DNA from: Solirubrum koreensis
Lineage (GTDB): Bacteria > Bacteroidota > Bacteroidia > Cytophagales > Hymenobacteraceae
Reading direction: 5' to 3'
DNA: 64,000 bases
Assembly: GCF_039541855.1 (NCBI RefSeq)
Contig: NZ_BAABHA010000001.1
Coordinates: 186,001-250,000 of the forward strand
Shown here one piece after another: positions 60,658 to 64,000 of this stretch. Positions within the stretch are counted from its first letter, which is position 1, and every line of letters starts with the position of its first letter. Under the pieces are notes generated by a model that ran no database searches, was not told where the DNA came from, and worked only from the letters and a program-made list of their open reading frames with translations. A program made the translations under genes and the position numbers.

Positions 60658-61860
60658 TTACGACTGTAGCGCAAAGCCCCAGATGTAGGCTAAGGTGCCG
60701 AACAGAAATATCATGATGAATGTGTGGTGCCAACCGCTGCCCAACGCCATGAGTGCAACCGCCAGCAAGCCCACTACCGCCAGCGCCACGCCAAACCACA
60801 TGGAACGCCGCCGCAAGTGCGGAACTACTTGCCGGTAGGTTCCGGCTACCGGGAACAATAAGCCCAACAGCACCATGCCCATCATTTCCAGCGGCTCATA
60901 GGCCCACGCCCACGCATGCACCGAAAGCGCCGTAACGCCGCTTATTACTAAGGCCGTGAAGATGTTGGAGTGCTGGGTGTCTTCAGCGCTTAAGGCCAGG
61001 CGGCCGTCGCGGCTAAAGCGCAGCAGCGTGTTGAATAGCGGCTCGGCAAACCAACTCATGCCCACGAAGGCCAGGTACAGCGGCAGCAGCGCCGGCACCA
61101 GGCGGGCCAGTACAAACATGCCGATAAACAGTGCCGTGCGCGTGCCGTTGCTCAGGGTTTGGGTCCAGGTCATGAACCGGAAGAAGCCGTTATAAAGCCA
61201 GAAACGTGCTTTAAGCGACGCCACCAACCCTTCGCGGGCGTACTCCGATGTGGGGTTCAGGCGTAGGGCCTCGCGGAAGTGTTGCGCGGCTTCCTTGGCG
61301 CGGCCCCGTTCCAGGGCTACCCAGCCCAAATCGGCGTGGGTACCGGTGTCGGTGGGACCGTAGCGCAAGGCTTCGGCAAAATCGGCGGAGGCTTCATCGC
61401 GGCGACCGAGGCGGGCGAGGCAGCGGGCCCGCAAACCCAGGCAATCCACGTGGGTAGGGTCGGAGGCCAGCCCGGTTTCGGCGGCTTGCAGGGCGGCGCG
61501 CAGGTGGTTCTGCTGGAAGCGCAACTGCCCTAGCAAGTGGTGGTAGTTGGCGTCTTCGGGGTCGATGCTCAGGGCTTCTTCAATGGCTGCCATGGCTTGC
61601 TGCGGCCGGTGCTGCTGCACGTGAGCCAGGCTCAGCAGGTAGAAGCCAAAATCGTATGCCGGCTCCAAGGCCACGGCCATTTGAGCCGCCTCTTGGGCTT
61701 CTACCGGACGTTTCAGCTCCAGCAGACTCATGGCCAGCAGGCCGTGGGTATAGGCGTCCTCGGGGTCGTGTTGAAGCAGGCGGCGCGCTTCCTGCTCAGC
61801 TAAATCGGGACGCTTTTGCTGGAGCAGGAGGGAAACGCGGTCGGTAGTAGCAGCAGACAT
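60658..61860 (-). CDS. TPR-repeat protein with C-terminal membrane domain (paralogue 1)
   Basis: 400 residues. Residues 1-210 are tetratricopeptide repeats (PVEAQEAAQMAVALEPAYDF, PQQAMAAIEEALSIDPEDAN, AKEAAQHFREALRLNPTSEY); residues 235-400 have about five membrane helices. The order is soluble-then-membrane. Paralogous to the next two genes in arrangement and sequence. Such proteins may scaffold membrane complexes; the function is unknown. Confidence 0.78.
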   Translation of the reverse strand: MSAATTDRVSLLLQQKRPDLAEQEARRLLQHDPEDAYTHGLLAMSLLELKRPVEAQEAAQMAVALEPAYDFGFYLLSLAHVQQHRPQQAMAAIEEALSIDPEDANYHHLLGQLRFQQNHLRAALQAAETGLASDPTHVDCLGLRARCLARLGRRDEASADFAEALRYGPTDTGTHADLGWVALERGRAKEAAQHFREALRLNPTSEYAREGLVASLKARFWLYNGFFRFMTWTQTLSNGTRTALFIGMFVLARLVPALLPLYLAFVGMSWFAEPLFNTLLRFSRDGRLALSAEDTQHSNIFTALVISGVTALSVHAWAWAYEPLEMMGMVLLGLLFPVAGTYRQVVPHLRRRSMWFGVALAVVGLLAVALMALGSGWHHTFIMIFLFGTLAYIWGFALQS

Positions 61861-61899
61861 AAGCAGTGGAAAGATAAGGGTATGATCAAAAGTGAAGAG

Positions 61900-63171
61900 T
61901 TATTCGGGCCAATCTCCCATGGTGAAAACCAGAAGGTACAGGCAAAGCAGATAGCCATAAACGGTTTCCCAAATCGATGACTGGTTGACGGCAGCGCAGT
62001 ACATGGCATACAAACCCAGGGCGGCAAATGCAATAGCCACCCACCGCGACGCTCGGTGGTAGCTGCCGGCTGGCAGCAGGCGGGAGCCGCCCACGGGAAC
62101 GGTCAATCCGAAAAGCATCAGAGGCAGCGCGGTAAAGCCATTGGTAGGCAGCAATGCTGCTCCCGTCAGGACTATAACCACAACCGTGACGCCCAAGAGC
62201 ACATTGCTGAAAACGGTTTCGGTGGGCGTCAGCAGAAGCCGGGCCTTCGGGTCCAGGCGCAGTAGCGTCAGCATCCACAGGCGCATCAACGGGAACAGCA
62301 AGGCTACACCTATCAAAATGGCGCTTGCAGTGCCTACACTCTCCAGGGCATCCTGAGCGGCAAAGCGGTAAACCAACCAGCCCGTTAGAGCCCACAGGCT
62401 CAGGTAAATCAGCCGGCTCACAATGCCCCACAGCACAGGCTGGTTAACCATTCGAATTAGACCCGGCGTAATTAGCCGGCTTAGCCAAGCGGCTGCTCGG
62501 TAAAGCCAAAAACGTCCTAAATGAGCTTTACGCAAGCCCCGGAAGGACATGGAACAGGTTGGGTTGAGGCGCAAAGCCTCCTGCAAGTGGTGCCGGGCCT
62601 GGCGGAAGTTGCCGGATTCAAGATAAGTGTAACCCAGGTTGGTATGAGTAAGCTCACTGTTGGGGGCAGCACGCAGGGCCGCTCGTTGTATATCGGCGAA
62701 GCCCTCAGCGGACTGATTCACCCAGCTCGAAGCTCGCAGGCGTAGGTTAAGACAATCCGGATGGGTTGGATCCAAACTTAATCCTGCTTCAGCAGATGCC
62801 AGGGCCAAATGCCACCGGGCCTCACCAAAATACGTCCAGCCCAGGGCGGCGTGGTAAGCCGGCTCGAAGGGGATAAGCGCCAGCGCCGACCGCAGCGCTT
62901 GCCGCGCCAACTTGGACTGCTGCTGCGCCAGTAAACTCATGCCCAGGCAATAGTGGGCCTGAGCCTGAAGCGGGTCCAGGGCCAAAGCAACTTCTGCCGA
63001 GGTCTTAGCCTCGGCGGGTAAGTGCTGCTGCAGCAACGCCAGTGCCAGCAGCGTATGCGTCCAGGCGTCGTTGGGGGCCTCGCGCAGCAGGCGGCGCGCT
63101 TCCTGCTCGGCCAGATCGGGGCGCTTTTGCTGCAGCAGGAGGGAAACGCGGTCGGTAGTAGCAGCGGCCAT
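61900..63171 (-). CDS. TPR-repeat protein with C-terminal membrane domain (paralogue 2)
   Basis: 423 residues. Same plan as paralogue 1: TPR units up to about 215 (LPAEAKTSAEVALALDPLQA, FRQARHHLQEALRLNPTCSM), then membrane helices from about 240. Its first 28 codons (ATTDRVSLLLQQKRPDLAEQ and on) are nearly the same at DNA level as in paralogue 1, while the rest has diverged. Starts at ATG 63171; a TTG two codons upstream is also open. Ends 39 bp before the start of paralogue 1. Confidence 0.78.
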   Translation of the reverse strand: MAAATTDRVSLLLQQKRPDLAEQEARRLLREAPNDAWTHTLLALALLQQHLPAEAKTSAEVALALDPLQAQAHYCLGMSLLAQQQSKLARQALRSALALIPFEPAYHAALGWTYFGEARWHLALASAEAGLSLDPTHPDCLNLRLRASSWVNQSAEGFADIQRAALRAAPNSELTHTNLGYTYLESGNFRQARHHLQEALRLNPTCSMSFRGLRKAHLGRFWLYRAAAWLSRLITPGLIRMVNQPVLWGIVSRLIYLSLWALTGWLVYRFAAQDALESVGTASAILIGVALLFPLMRLWMLTLLRLDPKARLLLTPTETVFSNVLLGVTVVVIVLTGAALLPTNGFTALPLMLFGLTVPVGGSRLLPAGSYHRASRWVAIAFAALGLYAMYCAAVNQSSIWETVYGYLLCLYLLVFTMGDWPE

Positions 63172-63223
63172 AAACAAAATGAGGCACTTAAATTAATGTG
63201 CTAACCCGGTATTGCCAGGCAGC

Positions 63224-64000
63224 TCAAGGGCGTAGTTGTTGCCGTTCCTCGTTGAGCCCGTAGAAAAGCGGCGTGAGTCCGGCTACCAGCCCGGGGCCCA
63301 GCCAGCTGAGCGACCAACCGAAGTGCGAGCATACCCAAACAGCCGCACCAACGAGACTCAGCAAAACGGCAGAAAAGGCTAATCCGAGGGCCCAGCTCCG
63401 GCGTCGCTGCCGGGCGGCCACGGCATCGAGCTGGCGCAAGCGGCGCACCGTTGGGCTCAAGCGCCAGCGCAAGTAATCGACACCAATCCAAAGCAATATC
63501 AACGGCGAAAGCATGCCTACCAGAATGACTTCAAGCAGCAAAAGGCCGAACCACCATACCTGACCGCGCTGAACCCGGGTGTTGATTTGGTTGTAATGGG
63601 CGTCGTAAGCGCGGTACAAGCGCAGGCCGAGGTAGCGGTTCTGGTACGCCCGCGAAAGTTGCTGACGGGCTACCTGGTCCGTTGGATTCAGGCGCACGGC
63701 TTCCACCAAGTGCCGCTCGGCTTCGGTAGGCTCGTGAAAATGCAAGGCAGCGTGACCTACCGCCAACTGCGCCTCGGCATTGTTGGGCTCTATTTGCAGC
63801 CACTGCTGAGCGGCTTCTTTGGCTTCGGCAAACCGATTTAAGCGCCTCAGGCAGGCCACGCACCAGCGCAAGGCTTCACCGTTTAGCGGGTCAATAGCCA
63901 GAGCAGCCCGCGCATCGGCCAGGCCAGCCGCGTATTGCTTTAGCTCGTAGTGAATCAAAGCCCGCAGGCTGAGGGCGTGCGCAGCCATCGGCGTGAGCCG
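63224..64000 (-). CDS. TPR-repeat protein with C-terminal membrane domain (paralogue 3, partial)
   Basis: The C-terminal 259 codons of a third family member; the frame stays open at the right edge, so the N-terminus is missing. At least two TPR units (YAAGLADARAALAIDPLNGE, FAEAKEAAQQWLQIEPNNAE, PTEAERHLVEAVRLNPTDQV) and two or three helices (WWFGLLLLEVILVGMLSPLI). An internal ATG at 63988 is unlikely to be the start. Same strand and spacing as paralogues 1 and 2, so the three form a tandem group. Confidence 0.75.
   Translation of the reverse strand, partial: RLTPMAAHALSLRALIHYELKQYAAGLADARAALAIDPLNGEALRWCVACLRRLNRFAEAKEAAQQWLQIEPNNAEAQLAVGHAALHFHEPTEAERHLVEAVRLNPTDQVARQQLSRAYQNRYLGLRLYRAYDAHYNQINTRVQRGQVWWFGLLLLEVILVGMLSPLILLWIGVDYLRWRLSPTVRRLRQLDAVAARQRRRSWALGLAFSAVLLSLVGAAVWVCSHFGWSLSWLGPGLVAGLTPLFYGLNEERQQLRP

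Overview
The window looks like chromosomal DNA from a GC-rich member of the Bacteroidota, most likely Cytophagales and close to Hymenobacter. The signs are: a TonB-dependent receptor with an N-terminal carboxypeptidase-like domain followed by a DUF4249 lipoprotein; two proteins ending in type IX secretion (T9SS) type A sorting domains; a 1000-residue DUF2723 protein; no usable Shine-Dalgarno sequences; and several copies of the Bacteroidota -7 promoter element TAnnTTTG at plausible distances from starts. The genus is an inference. Most of the window is ordinary housekeeping and envelope sequence. I see no rRNA, tRNA, prophage, transposase, CRISPR array or antibiotic-type gene cluster.

Layout. 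0-10 kb: a cysteine/cystathionine synthase-like enzyme, a single-domain response regulator, adenine deaminase, small envelope proteins, two tandem paralogues leading into cytidylate kinase, a DUF1963 protein, IspH, a DUF502 membrane protein and an alpha/beta hydrolase preceded by a heptanucleotide repeat. 10-16 kb: a macro-domain protein, a 2TM protein, a strictly periodic array of palindromes, then a Rim-type group (retropepsin-like 'zinc protease', RimK ligase, AstE/aspartoacylase-type hydrolase, GNAT acetyltransferase) interrupted by a frameshifted T9SS lipoprotein. 15.5-24.6 kb: an S9 peptidase, an OmpH-like protein, the TonB receptor/DUF4249 pair, a second frameshifted T9SS protein and a small barrel-like protein. 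24.7-33.3 kb: a TIP30-like reductase, a CvfB-like S1 protein, a BamA/TamA-like barrel, a radical-SAM DNA-repair pair (TIGR03916/TIGR03915 types) split by a 62-residue ORF and an epoxide-hydrolase-like gene, and an MFS exporter.

33.6-46 kb: a Fur/Zur-type regulator, a 39-bp perfect palindrome overlapping a promoter, a thioredoxin-reductase-like protein and a MerC protein; then DUF2723, a GreB-like factor, a bestrophin, small conserved proteins, and an AraC regulator divergent from an aldehyde dehydrogenase with a DUF779 partner. 46-57 kb: small secreted proteins, an esterase, and the PbpC / alpha-2-macroglobulin pair. 57-64 kb: a LysR regulator with a threonine synthase-like enzyme, an M28 peptidase, and three related TPR-membrane proteins in tandem, the last running off the window.

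Most worth a second look: seven dyad-symmetric units at an exact 42-bp period (10906-11199), including a 54-bp perfect palindrome; two palindromic repeat elements sitting in frame inside pbpC, each adding a similar peptide; the 39-bp palindrome at the Fur-type locus; a sharply AT-richer patch inside the macroglobulin gene; an orphan plus-strand terminator near 23.86 kb; and two single-base frameshifts, both in T9SS cargo genes.
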